Source of the DNA: Boletus sp. NGJ
Taxonomy: Eukaryota > Basidiomycota > Agaricomycetes > Boletales > Boletaceae
Direction of reading: 5' to 3'
Assembly (NCBI GenBank): GCA_019096195.1
Contig: JAGTXK010000055.1
Coordinates: 1,178,001 to 1,242,000, forward strand
Length of the DNA: 64,000 nucleotides
The notes under the pieces were generated by a model. The model was given only the letters and a program-made list of their open reading frames with translations, was not told where the DNA came from and made no database searches. Of the stretch, positions 9,990 to 21,573 are shown one piece after another. How positions within the stretch are numbered: position 1 is the stretch's first letter; the number at the start of each line of letters is the position of its first letter. A program made the position numbers and the translations under genes.

Positions 9990-12931
9990 ATGTCAATCCA
10001 AACAACCCAACAACCAACTAGTCACCATTGATCCAATCACCCGACTGGACTTTGCCCAGGACGCTTGTCCTACACGCCAGGATCCCGCTTCAAGGCTGGA
10101 ATCCACAACGGAACCAAGCCAAATTACTGCTACCTCATCCACGTCCAGACAATCCATTCTCCAGACACAGCCACCCACTTCTTTAGTCCCTTCTACACGT
10201 CCCCGCGCTCTTGTAGAGGACTCGGACGGTGACGCACCCCCTGCTGCTCCGTCAGGTGCGGTTTCCAACTTGCTCGTTGTTCCTCTGTCATGCACTCATC
10301 CCATGTTCTCACGATCGGTCCGTTCACAGATTCAGCGAGGGTCTACAAGAGACAACGAGTAGTCAGCCAAACCACCAACGCCTCCAGCTCCACTTTCCTC
10401 TCCGCCATTGACCGCACACCTCGTACACAGGGTCCTTCCACAGACAAGATGTACATTTCGCGTTCAGACAAAGCCTCCACTTCATCGCCATCCATCAACC
10501 CCATCACAGAGGCCGGCCCATCCTCTATCACTTTAGACAAAGCAAGTCGCTCTAATGGCATTACCAGCATCAATGGCTTCAAGCCCAATGGTTCTTCATC
10601 AATGAGCAACGGTGTCTCCAAGCATAGTTCTTCTGTAGCACGCGTGTCGCTGCCAGGTACCACGTTGTATGACGACCCTTATGTAGACAGGGAAGAATTC
10701 GTCAGACTCGTTATACAAAGCCTTCGAGACGTAGGCTACATGTGAGTCAACTTTCGTTCGCCTTGGTCCTCGTACCCTCTCAGTACTACACTGAATGTAA
10801 ATTCTGCAGTGAATCAGCTGCCACCCTCGAAGCAGAGTCTGGTTACTCCCTGGAGGCACCAGAAGTCACCGAATTCCGCCAGTATATTCTCAACGCAGAT
10901 TGGGCGAACGCGGAGTCACTGCTCGCGCATCTTACTGCCGCGGATGAGGAGGCGACCTGGGTGCGATCGACATCCGTCCATCATAGAACTCACGGCTCTG
11001 ACACATCTATTCTTAGGAGGCACACTTTCTTATTGGGAGACAAAAATACCTCGAGCTCTTGGAGGCCCGAAAAACGACAGCTGCGCTACAGGTCCTGCGT
11101 AACGAATTAGCTCCTCTAAGCACAAATCCAGAGCAATTACATGCATTATCGAGGTAGGTATACCCAAATTAAATTGTCGCACGCTTATCGTGTTCGTGAT
11201 AGTCTGATAATGTGTTCGGACCCTGAGGACTTACGACGGCATGCATCGTGGGATGGAGCGTCTGGGACGTCTCGACGAACATTGCTCTCCGAACTGCAAC
11301 GTAAGCTGCTCTGTCTCATTTCCATCGTCATGTGAAACAACTTTTGTGTCAGACTTTATACCCTCTACCACGATGATCCCTTCCAGGCGACTTACGGCTC
11401 TGTTGACACAATCAAGATATTATCAAAGAGAGCATTGCTTATATCACAATGCGCCAATGAATGCTGCTTCTTTCTCACTGTTCTCTGATCACCATTGTGA
11501 TAGAGAGGATTTCCCTTGCGTAACAACTACTGTTCTCGATGTACACACGGACGAGGTGTGGAACGTGGCCTGGAGTCATGATGGCTTACGCCTGGCTAGC
11601 GCAAGCAAAGACAAGACAGCCATAATTTGGCGGATCGGGGCAAGTCTTTCATTGTCCAAGGAGGATCAACGCTGACACCGCGTCCACAGTCGGACGCTGA
11701 ACCATCCTCTCGTGAATGTGTGGTAGAGTTTACTCTCAGGGAACACCCCTTCCCTGTCGGTGCATTGGCGTGGTCGCTTGACGACTCAGTCCTGGCTACC
11801 TCTGCGGACCAGTTAATATTGCTTTGGGATACCAAGGTAATGATCATCTCTCTTGTCGTGTAAGGAGTAACGGTACCAAGTCGTGCTAGACCGGAAAGTG
11901 CATACACACCCTTGACTCTCATTCAGAGACCGTGTCGGCACTCGTGTGGCTACCAGATGGTTCGGGCTTTATGTCGGCAAGTTTGGATCGCAAAATCTTT
12001 TCTTGGGTATGTGTAATCCCCCGGAGCATGCTTAAATCCGTCTCACCTCTTTTCCAGGATATGGCTGGGAAGCTTCGGGACGATTGGTCCGGTGTGCCCA
12101 TTCGTGTTACTGATATGGCTGTCACTCCAGACATGACGCGGCTTGTCACGGTTGGGATGGACTATATTGCAATACCTACAACGGCGGACGCCAGTCGAGG
12201 TGTCAGTCGAGAACCAACACCACCCCCGACAAGTAATGGGAGCAGCACTGCAGTGAATGGAGGCCGACAGTCGGAGAATCGGATGATTATATATGACCTA
12301 AAGAGCAAGGCTATTGAGCTGTGAGCATCGCGCCTTTGTTGGATTCGGTTGACCGAGAAGGGGCTGTCTAGGTCGCTTCCTACGGACGGTGAACTCACGA
12401 GCGTGAAGATCTCTGAGGACTCCCAATTCGCACTAATCAACCATGCACCAGATGTAAGTAACGTTTAAATTTGAATCCTTGATGGATCACTGATCAGGTG
12501 TATGATAGGAGGTACATCTGTGGGACTTGAACGAGGGTCGACTCGCGCGCAAGTTTACTGGGCAGCATCAGGGCCATCATGTCATCCGGAGTTGCTTTGG
12601 AGGTGTCGATGGTAACTTTGTGGTCAGTGGAAGTGAAGGTCGGTGTTGGTGCTGTTGTCACCGATCTTTTCCTCATTTACTTGTCCTAGACCGTAATGTT
12701 TATGTCTGGCACCGGGATACTGGTGTGCTTCTTGAGATCCTCCCAGGTCACGGAGTGGGAAGCGTCAATTCAGTCGCATGGAACCCACGGAATGAACGGA
12801 TGTTTGCATCCTGTTCGGACGACTTTACGATTCGGATATGGGAACCATTGCCCCAGTCCGCCAGCGGCGGACTGTCGACTTCTGGTGATGTGGGAAGAAA
12901 TGGCAAGGGCAAGGGCAAAGTTCAGTCATAG
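9990..12931 (+). CDS. Gid7/WDR26-like GID/CTLH E3 ligase subunit
   Basis: A multi-exon gene encodes LisH, CTLH and WD40 repeats. The LisH/CTLH part reads REEFVRLVIQSLRDVGYM, ESAATLEAESGYSLE and EFRQYILNADWANAESLL, matching WDR26/Gid7. WD repeats follow: HTDEVWNVAWSHDGLRLASA, FPVGALAWSLDDSVLAT, VSALVWLPDGSGFMSASLD, HLWDLNEGRL, VVSGSEDRNVYVWH and VNSVAWNPRNERMFASCSDD. In yeast this subunit forms the supramolecular GID ligase that degrades gluconeogenic enzymes. The core from about 10449 is secure. The N-terminus is not: I place the start at an ATG at 9990 with an intron after it, because EDSDGDAPPAAPS and VYKRQRVV just before the core look coding. A later start at 10449 is possible. Confidence 0.88.
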
Positions 12932-13335
12932 GATCGTCCGTGTGGTGGGGTATCACGGATCGTGCTAATCACCCTTCATTTTGCATGGACAATTGGCATA
13001 AGCTAACATTCAACTCATCTTGCTTGTTCAATATCTGGCTTAGTTTCACACATCGATCGAACATTTCGTTCGTGATCTTTTCTCCAACCTCAACCAATGT
13101 CATGACATGTTACGCATAGTATAGATAGTTACTATATCATTCCTAACAGGAAGGTAAGATACTCGTGAATGTAGGACCAATACTTGGTTGTACGGCGGGT
13201 GCAAGTACTGCTTATCGGAGTTTGCTTGGTTTGAATGGAACTAAGACATCACGTGCCATCACATGACTGTGACAGACCGAAATCAACAGCACGTGACCTC
13301 GACTGCAGTTCCGCACCGGCTCACCACTGACGCTA
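12932..13335. other. Intergenic, Gid7-like to copper radical oxidase
   Basis: Contains the terminator region of the upstream gene and the oxidase promoter. Two CACGTG boxes lie at 13250-13255 and 13290-13295, 41-86 bases before the oxidase ATG. Nothing else recognised. Confidence 0.5.
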
Positions 13336-15806
13336 ATGAGTCCTTCTACATGGCTTTCATTAGCGTTCGCTCTACACGCTCTAGCCCGTGACTCCGCTTG
13401 GAATGGGAAGACGCCGCCCGGATCAGATAAACCCCAGGTTTTCATGCCATTTTACGTCCCGCCTGGTGCTAAAAGTTATGATTCATCTTCCCCCCTGATT
13501 CAGTACCGGGGTCTGTGGAGACAGTCATATTCTAGCTCGTACATCGAAGGCACATCTCGTTGGACTGACGAACCTGGCGCTCGGGTGTCCTTTTCTTTCG
13601 TCGGAACTGGTATCGAGTGGTTCGGGTCTCAAGACAGGACGCACAGTATCGCTGTAATTTTTATAGACGGCCACAAGGTGCACATCATCGATGCTTGGAG
13701 CGCCATCCCGCGCACTCAACAGCGATTATTCTGGAAGTACGATCTCCCGTATGGTAGACACCTCATAGAGATCGAGCATACCGGAAGAGGAGCAGAAGGC
13801 GTGACCAGTCCAATCACAGACATCGATGCCATGATCGTAACGAAAGGCCAAGACCACGGTAACCTATTGTCTGCGCAAACTGGACAGAACGACGACGCAC
13901 GCGGCCACGATGGCAGTCAATGGTCTTTGGAACAACGTGGTTCCACCGGCGTTTCTGCTATGCAATTGGTTGTCATATCACCCAGTCACGCTCTCATAGT
14001 CGACAAGGTGGAGCACAATCCGATATCTATCGATGGTCACCCAGCATGGGGAGCGCTGTATAACCTCGATACACAAGCCGTTCTGCCTCTGAAGATACAG
14101 TCAAACTCGTTCTGCGCTGGCGGCACCTTTTTGAGTAATGGAACCCTAATCAATGTTGGAGGAAACCCCGTCATCGGAAGCTTCACTTCGCCTGCAGATT
14201 TCGGCCACCTGGATGGTCTGCAAGCCGTTCGCCTCTTTCATCCTTGCCTCTCCCCCGATGTCTCGCGGTGCTACATGTACGAGAACCATGCTCGTATACG
14301 AATGGGTAGTCCCAGGTGGTACAACACCGTCGTTAGGTTATCTGATGGCAGCGCGATGATCATCGGAGGATCCAAGAAAGGTGGCTGGATCAATAACGCA
14401 ACGGTCAACAATCCAACTGTGGAGTACTGGCCACCCAAATCTATTCATGGTTCAAATGGATTGCCGATATACCTGCCATTCCTGGTCGATACGTTGAATG
14501 CTAACCTTTTCCCAATTGCCTTCACTCTCCCGGATGGTAAGGTGTTCATGGCTGCTAATCAGGACGCCATGATCTACGACTGGAATGCGAACACAGAACA
14601 AAGGCTCCCACGAATACCCAACGGAGTTCGTATCACGTATCCAATGGCGGGTGTCGGGCTTCTCCTTCCGCTATCTCCTGGAGACTATACGCCGGAAATT
14701 CTTATATGTGGTGGCTCCACCATCGACGACACTACCCCTGGCTATGAAATATCGTCACAGGATCCCGCATCCAGCCAGTGTTCGAGAATAACGCTGACCG
14801 CGGCGGGAATCGCTGCCGGATGGGAAGTAGAACAGCTTCCGGAGCCAAGACATATGCCTGATGCTGTTCTGCTCCCAACTGGGCAAGTCTTTATTGTCAA
14901 TGGCGCCAAGTCAGGCATTTCCGGCTATGGCAATGTCAAGGGCCAGGTTGGAGAGTCAAATGCAGATAACCCAAATCTCACACCTGTTCTGTATACGCCT
15001 GAGGCACCGCCTGGTCAACGGTTTTCCACCGTGGGTATGAGATCAAGTTTGATACCTCGTATGTATCACTCAGTAGCGACATTGACACCTGCTGCGGATA
15101 TCTTGGTTGCAGGAAGCAATCCTAATCTGGACAGGAGCGAGGTGAAATTTGGGACGGAATATAGATTGGAACGATTCCAGCCGCCTTACATGAACGCAGA
15201 GCGACCAGTCATTAAACGGCTCCCCCACAATATCTACTATGCACAACCGTTCGAAATGGACGTCGACATACCTTCCGGGACGAGTGCCGCGGAACCAACA
15301 ATCAGGGGTAAATATTCTTCCGTTTCCATTTGATGCCATCAACTAATCTGTTCTATGAAGTCGCATTGATGGATTTGGGGTTTGTTACGCACGCAGTACA
15401 CGCGAATTCCAGGCTAGTATATCTGGCAGTCTCATCATTCCGCAAAGGGGAGAAGATGATCCTCGCCGGGCCACCAGATGGAAATATCTACCCGCCAGGC
15501 CCGGGATGGATCTTTCTCGTCGCCAACGGAGTCCCAAGTCAAGGGAAGATGGTGATGGTTGGGGATGGACAAGATCCTCCCTTGGACGACTCAGCCTGGG
15601 AAAAGTGAGTTTGTGTATGGTGAAGACGTGGGACAGTTTCTAACTTGCGCAGCATGCTGAAGCAGACTGTAGTCGACCAGTACAAGGAGTCCAAGAAGAA
15701 AGGCAAAGCTCACGAGATAATCGGGATTTGGGTAGGAGCCGCCATTCGATTCGAGCCACCTGCCCAACCAACCTATGACTTCCCCTTGTTGCGATTTGAA
15801 CCTTGA
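13336..15806 (+). CDS. Secreted copper radical oxidase (glyoxal oxidase type)
   Basis: Exons 13336-15307, 15361-15604 and 15653-15806 give about 789 residues. An N-terminal signal peptide is likely (LSLAFALHALA). The glyoxal oxidase N-terminal domain starts near residue 205 and is followed by the C-terminal DUF1929-like domain. By position with galactose oxidase, the copper ligands and the Cys-Tyr cofactor are all present: Cys260 (NSFCAGGTF), Tyr329 (RWYNTVV), Tyr577-His578 (RMYHSVATL) and His668 (FVTHAVH). Such enzymes oxidise aldehydes or alcohols outside the cell and make hydrogen peroxide for lignin or cell-wall chemistry. Residues about 35-170 form an additional beta-rich domain (GTGIEWFG, QRLFWKYDLPYGRHLIEIEH) not part of the core enzyme. 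The substrate is not predictable. Confidence 0.92.
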
Positions 15807-15890
15807 CGTGTAATCGTTGTTGTTATACCCACTGTTTATTTTTCTTGGCAGTCAACTCGTCGATAATGTAATACAGTCTAACAATTGAGA

Positions 15891-16933
15891 TCATAGCGCC
15901 CGTTGTTTCATCCGACTGCTCACTGTCCTCAATCCGGCGTAGACCTTTCCTGGGGGCGAACCAAGGATAAGAGATACGATTGCATCTCGCGCAATTTTGA
16001 TGTTTTGGAATGATCCCATGATATGAATCTTCCTATTCAGTGAGATCAGAAAACAGTGAAGGAATACATCAAGTATTCAACAAACGTGTCTGCAAGAACG
16101 ATTCGCGTGCGACTTGTATTTTCGATCGTGAATTTTGTCTTTCCATCCTGACCTGCTATTCGACCTAGGGACGGATGAAGAATGGCTATCGCGATAGATA
16201 GCTACATACCAATGGCACGTGATAAGTGATCGCCGTGCAGCGTTTTCACATCTTTGATCTCGAAAGAGTCAAGGTAAAGATCGTCCAAACGAAGAAGTGC
16301 GATGGCATCCTTCATGTCGACTGTTAAGTGGGAATCAGACATAGTCTAGATTACTTACATTGACATCAAAACCCAGTGCATAGGCTTTGACGAAATCAGC
16401 TCCTTTTTGAATCGATCCAATGTCTTTGGTGTGCCTCGACGTCTACGTGCAGTGTTAGGTGTGCTGACAGAGGACTGACGATGACATACCCGGATCTCGA
16501 CACATCTCCGTTGAACGTTCATTCGAACTTGCAGGCCAAGGATCTCTGTAAGGGGCGAGAATATGTTGACCCAATCTTTTTTGATCGGTGTCATGCGGTG
16601 CGGTGGTATAGGGATTCGTCGGGTCTCCGATTTGAGTGTGGTTGATTGTGCAGCAGCAGGCAGGGCGGGAAATGATGGTGCTGAAGGCGGTTGAGGAGCA
16701 GCCTCTGGATCGACATCAATTGCGAGTTCGTCGTCCTCCTGTGCGTTTTTATTTGATTGTGTACATCCTTCGATGAGAGGCTCCAATTGCATGTCCTCGT
16801 CTTCGTCCATGCTGTTTTTTTGTTTCATTGAGCTCGCTTCTGAGTTGCCATTGCCGACTGCTCTCTTTTTTGCAAGGCTCCTCCGTGTTCTCTTATGAGC
16901 ATTGGGTGGTGCTACGACATGGGTGACGCCCAT
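15891..16933 (-). CDS. PNO1: PNO1/Dim2, KH-domain ribosome biogenesis factor
   Basis: Several exons on the minus strand encode a Pno1 protein. After an acidic leader come the signature [17 protein letters not shown] and [15 protein letters not shown]. The C-terminal KH-like part has [20 protein letters not shown] and ends [17 protein letters not shown]. Pno1 binds the 3' end of 18S rRNA in the pre-40S particle and works with the Nob1 nuclease and the Dim1 methylase. The start at 16933 (MGVTHVV) is chosen because upstream frame continuation lacks family resemblance and would run into the divergent gene. It is 84 bases head to head with a URI/Bud27-like gene. Confidence 0.93.
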
Positions 16934-17017
16934 GATGGAGGACACGATGACTGGAGGTAGTACTACCTCACGTAATCTGTAAAAGTGATGAAGTGTCGGG
17001 CCTCTGCATCTCTTGCC
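16934..17017. promoter_or_regulatory. 84-base bidirectional promoter, PNO1 / URI-like gene
   Basis: Both start codons face outward from an 84-base gap. No TATA box is visible. Confidence 0.5.
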
Positions 17018-19093
17018 ATGTCTAGCACCATCGGAAACACCAAGGACCTCGATGCCAGTAGAACAGAAGGTAGTGAACTTTAACAACGTGTATCTTACTT
17101 TACCTCAGCCAGAAACCTCTTTCAAGCATTACAGGGCTTGCTCAGTTCCATTGGGCATACGTCCTCAGGCGCCACGTTAGCGACGGAACAACTCCAGAAA
17201 TTGTCGGAAAAGATCAACGAGATCTTGGGAGATGGCGCAGATCGTGACCGAACACTAGGAAGGCGGCCTAACCAGGTACATGTATCTTGGAAATGTAATT
17301 TACTCCATTGCCGACTCTCAAATACAGCTCCTGAATGAAGATGGCCTTCCCATCATCGACATTGCAGAATCAGCCAATGAAGATTCTCAAACGAGCACTT
17401 CACCCTCTCCATTTCTAGAACAAGACTTCACTCCGTTCACTCTTTTGCCACCAGATGAAAGGGAGCGGCGGCGGCGCGAGCGCGACCATATTCTTGATTT
17501 GCTCGAAGAAGAGGAACGCTTACAGCAACTACAAGAAGAGCGGGATGCGGAGGAGGAACGGAAGGAAGCGATCAGAAGACGAAAGGAATCAGCAAAGGCC
17601 GAACTAGACCAGTTACAAGTGACCCGAGAGTTGCAGAAGAAGATGGGACAGGCCCTCGTTCGGGATGCCAAAGGAACGGGGGAGAACAGACAAGAAGAAC
17701 GCGCGTGCTTAAAGCCCCAGTTCAATTCCTCGGTTGCAAAGAAAAGTGTGTCCTTTGCAGATGCACCAACTGTGAAAGCCGACGAAAGGGGTCAGCAGGC
17801 GTCAATACACCAGGCTAACTGGGGTGATGTTACTCCTGGTATATTACGTGCACAAAGCCGTATACCTCTGGTGAGTATGGCTGAGGCTCTGAAATACCCC
17901 GTGAAAATGCGTGTAGTGGAGCGGCGTCCTATGACAACTCCTACTTCTTCATTTCACGACGACGCAGACTCAGATGATGAGTCTACCTCCTCAGCCGGAC
18001 ACCTTTCTTCACGCGTGGAAAAAAATCCTTCAAGTGAAGAGGATAGGTCCTCGTCAAGTAACAATGACTTGTCAGATGATGAGCTGTTGGAGGAAGGATT
18101 CGATTATGACACTGCACGACATCACCGCGAAATTGCTCTGGAATATCACAAGAAAAGACATGCCATCGGTGCTGAGACTGCAAGAACAATGGCTACACAT
18201 ACTCTTGATGAATACGAACAACACGAGACCGTGAGACGCGCGAGCTGCTATGCATTCATCGAAGCTGACAACATTTTTAGCTCCAGTCCGATGGACGGGT
18301 ACCTTTGTCGCGTTTCCGAGCGGACCGTATGGTAGCAGCATACGACAAGTCGCATGCCAGTGGTCCCGTTTCTACATCAATAGGAGAAACAGCCATCCCA
18401 GCCTCCCATCAAAAGTCCCTTCGAAATTCAGTGAGGCTGGGTAAATTGGAAAATAATCAACTGGTAGGGGGAGATCCTGGAGAAAGCGGGAGCGAGGATG
18501 AGACCATCAGAGAAATAATCCAAATGCTGCAAACGGGCGGCATTCAAAACGCTGGTCCCGACTTCAAGCCATCATCAATGTCCAGCATCGCTCCTCCCCG
18601 AGATTCTGATCTCATGGAATCGCCATCCGCAGAGACGGCAACTGCTGCTCGTGGAGCTAAGCCATCGAGATTCAGATTGGCTCGTGGAGGAGAGATCACA
18701 AAGACGGACAATAAAAGCGGGGACAACGCCTGGTCGCAGCCGACGATCTCGAGCGTTGTCGAGCGGAAAGCCCCAATATCGTTTCCTCGCCAACGTTTCC
18801 CTATCAACAAACCTCTGCCGCGATCTCCAGTCAAAAACTCTGAACCGGCACTTCCCATCATCATTGACTCACCATCATTCCCTTTGGCCTCAACTGTTAC
18901 CATCCCATCGTCCTCTCCTGCTCATCCCATAACAATTGGTTCTCCGTCACCCCATCAAATGCAGTTTGAGCGCCCGCCATTAGTCAAATCATCCGCAACG
19001 CAAGAATCAATGATCCAGTCTAAGGTACCACCAGGAGACCCCTTGTCTACGGAAAGACCTATCTCAAAATTTATGGCTGAAAGCAAAAAATAA
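17018..19093 (+). CDS. URI/Bud27-like DUF3835 protein
   Basis: Four exons (17018-17069, 17109-17275, 17328-18230, 18281-19093) keep phase and give about 644 residues. A short helical start (NLFQALQGLLSSIG, LQKLSEKINEIL) could be a remnant of a prefoldin-alpha coiled coil. A strongly charged coiled coil follows around residues 115-180 (ERRRRERDHILDLLEEEE). Downstream are VAKKSVSFADAP, GDVTPGILRAQSRIP and VPLSRFRADRM, typical of fungal DUF3835 regions in unconventional prefoldin RPB5 interactor (URI/Bud27) relatives. Those proteins help RNA polymerase assembly and translation initiation. The rest is disordered and serine/proline rich. The beta-hairpin part of a prefoldin is not obvious, so the URI assignment is tentative while the family-level resemblance is fair. 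Confidence 0.68.
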
Positions 19094-19268
19094 TCAATTA
19101 AGAGTTCTGCCTACCAAGTTCTTGTTACGGTACTGACAATGCTTTTGGACGTGAATATATTTTATTCCGGCTCCAAAAAGCTCATCTAACCACCCGAACT
19201 GTTCGTGCTCAGCAGCTGGCATGCTTTCCAGTTCGGTTTTCCAAGCTGATGAATCGGCAGGTAAAAAG

Positions 19269-19354
19269 TGGACAAATCCGGACTCGAACCGGAGACCCCC
19301 CGCAGCTTAGCACCAATGCTAAGCGGATGTGATAACCAGCTACACCATATGCCC
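19269..19354 (-). tRNA. tRNA-Ala (AGC) with 12-base intron
   Basis: The minus strand folds as a full cloverleaf: acceptor GGGCATA with TTTGTCC, TCCGC/GCGGG anticodon stem, loop TTAGCAT and TCCGG TTCGAGT CCGGA T arm. The anticodon is AGC, and the G3-U70 pair that marks alanine tRNAs is present. A 12-base intron, TTGGTGCTAAGC, follows position 37. The A box and a perfect B box (GGTTCGAGTCC) are present, and a run of five T on the transcribed strand (19267-19263) can end Pol III transcription. One mismatch lies in the acceptor stem (6-67). Confidence 0.92.
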
Positions 19355-19439
19355 GATGGCGGGCTCGGCAAACTGTGTGACTCATAAATCACAAATGAAT
19401 TAATGACAGTAATTGAACCATTGCTCTTGATCAACGCCG

Positions 19440-21415
19440 ATGATCCTATTCAGTGTTGTTTTTCGTGTTCTTATCGCTCTCTTCACCCAAAGTTATTTTC
19501 AACCCGACGAATACTTCCAAGCACTAGAGCCTGCGCACAAATATGTTTTCGGTTACGGTCACCTCACCTGGGAATGGGTGAACCCTCAGCCTTTGAGGAG
19601 CATGCTATACCCCGCACTCAATGTTCCAGTGTACTGGCTTTTGAAAGTATCGGGATTGGACGTATATCCTTCGTTGGTGGTAGGTTTTGGCACGTTTTCA
19701 ACCGGCGCATCTCATATCAATAGGTTGCCGGACCAAGGGTACTCCACGGTTTGCTCGCCGCTCTAACAGACGTGTGGGTAGCAAAGCTGGCCAGCGTTGT
19801 CCTCAACGACGCGTCTAGTAAGGGAATCGCTGACCCCGCAGTACTTTCAGTAAGTGATCATATTCGTGTCGTGGAATCATCGAATCAGTAGGGTTATAGT
19901 ACCTCCTCTCCATAACTTCTTTCTTTCATTCGCTGTCCTTATCAAGATCTCTATCCAATTCACTGGAGGTATCCCTCACAACTATAGCATTAGGATATTT
20001 CCCGTGGGATGTCCTGGTTACGTCCTCTTTGCTTGACTTGTGCGTTCTGCTGCACGACTTTGTGTATGTGTCCTTACGAATCCTTGAAGGTCTAAGCTCA
20101 GATGGAGCACCATATTCGCGGGGATTGCGTGTGCGATCCGGCCAACCAACGCTATAATCTGGATATACATGTTCACAGTTCTCTTTTGGCGCGTCAGGAT
20201 AAATGCAAAACTCCTGGTATCTATCTTGCGCGATACTGTGTACATTGGGTCAGTATTAGCCTCGCTTTCTTGAAAACTGTCTTTTGACGTTTCTCCAAGC
20301 TTGGCAGTTATTCTGGCCGTTTTTTGGTTGGATACGTGGTTTTACGGCAGGCCAACTTTGACCTTGATGAATTTCCTGCTCGTGAATGCGTCGTCAGTCT
20401 CATTGTTCTACGGATCAAGCCCCTGGCACTATTACCTCTCGCAGGCTCTCCCCATTCTATGTACGTCGGCGTTGCCGTTTGTGGTTCATGGGTTTTGGCT
20501 CGCATTCGTGAAACGTGGATCCAAGTTACATATTATGGCGGGGTGCATCGGATGGACTTTGTCCGTCTATTCGTTCATTGGACACAAGGAATGGCGGTTT
20601 TTGCACCCGCTACTGCCCATGATGCATATTTTGGCTGCCGACTCAGTTATTCAGCTCATGCAGGGCGGGGAAGCCAGGCATGCAAAACATACATCGCAAA
20701 CCCCAGCTACCTGGAGCAGATCCCAAATCGTCATCCCACTCTTTTTGTTGCTATCAATACCGGCATCTGTTTATGTCATGTTCTTCCATTGCACGGGTCA
20801 GATCGAGGTCATGTCATTCTTGAGGCAACTTCCCGTCGATGACTCCACGACAATTGGGTTTCTAATGCCATGCCATTCCACACCATGGCAAGCGTACCTC
20901 CACCGCCCAGACCTTGCTCAGCCCGGAAAGATGTGGGCTTTAGGATGCGAACCACCTTTGGGGTATGCTGCGATGTTTAATTGGAATGCGTGATAATGCT
21001 GAGCAGATGATCCAGGCTTCGAAATCCTGCGGAATACAAAGATCAGACCGACATCTTTTTCGAGTCCCCGATTTCGTACATAAAATCACACTTCCCAGCT
21101 CATGTTGATTCCTCGTTTCCTTTGTCCCCTTTCGCCTTCTCGGTTCCGAACGCAACCTTTATACAAGCATTGCAAGCAACAGAGAGCCAGTCAGGCTCGT
21201 GGGACCTCGGGTGGAGGCACGAGTGGCCGAGGTACATTGTTTTCTTTGGTGCGCTTTTGGATGCGCCTGAGATGCGGACTTTGCTTGGAGACAACGGGTA
21301 TATTGAGGTATGGAGGGGTGGGCGACAGTGGGAAGGAGACGGCAAGAGAAAGGGAGGCGTGAGGGTTTGGGCCTACAGAAATATGGGCAGCACCATCCAT
21401 GTTGGGAGAAGTTGA
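19440..21415 (+). CDS. GPI10: GPI mannosyltransferase 3 (PIG-B/Gpi10)
   Basis: A multi-exon, multipass ER membrane protein. The start reads VLIALFTQSYFQPDEYFQAL and YGHLTWEW, the lumenal first-loop signature of the GT22 family with its catalytic DE-type acidic residues. Further on are SSVSLFYGSSPWHYYLSQ, SFIGHKEWRFLHPLLPM and MPCHSTPWQAYLH, all conserved in PIG-B/Gpi10. The enzyme adds the third mannose, from dolichol-phosphate-mannose, to the GPI anchor precursor. The last intron, ending just before 21019, joins PPLG to LRNPAEYKDQTD in phase. The tRNA-Ala gene sits 85 bases upstream. Confidence 0.92.
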
Positions 21416-21573
21416 CGTAGCCTTTGTCCAACACGTATTATTCAAATTGCACGTCGAGTAGGGTCAAAAGTAACACAAAATTGGAATTGATAACTGAATG
21501 TAAACATCATGTTGTCTACGGGAGCGCAGATATAACTGGACGGCACTCCACATGACTTGACAGCGCCTCAACC

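Noticed and set aside
9993-10295. Minus-strand open frame of 100 codons
   Set aside because: Antisense to the likely 5' part of the Gid7-like gene; no recognisable content.
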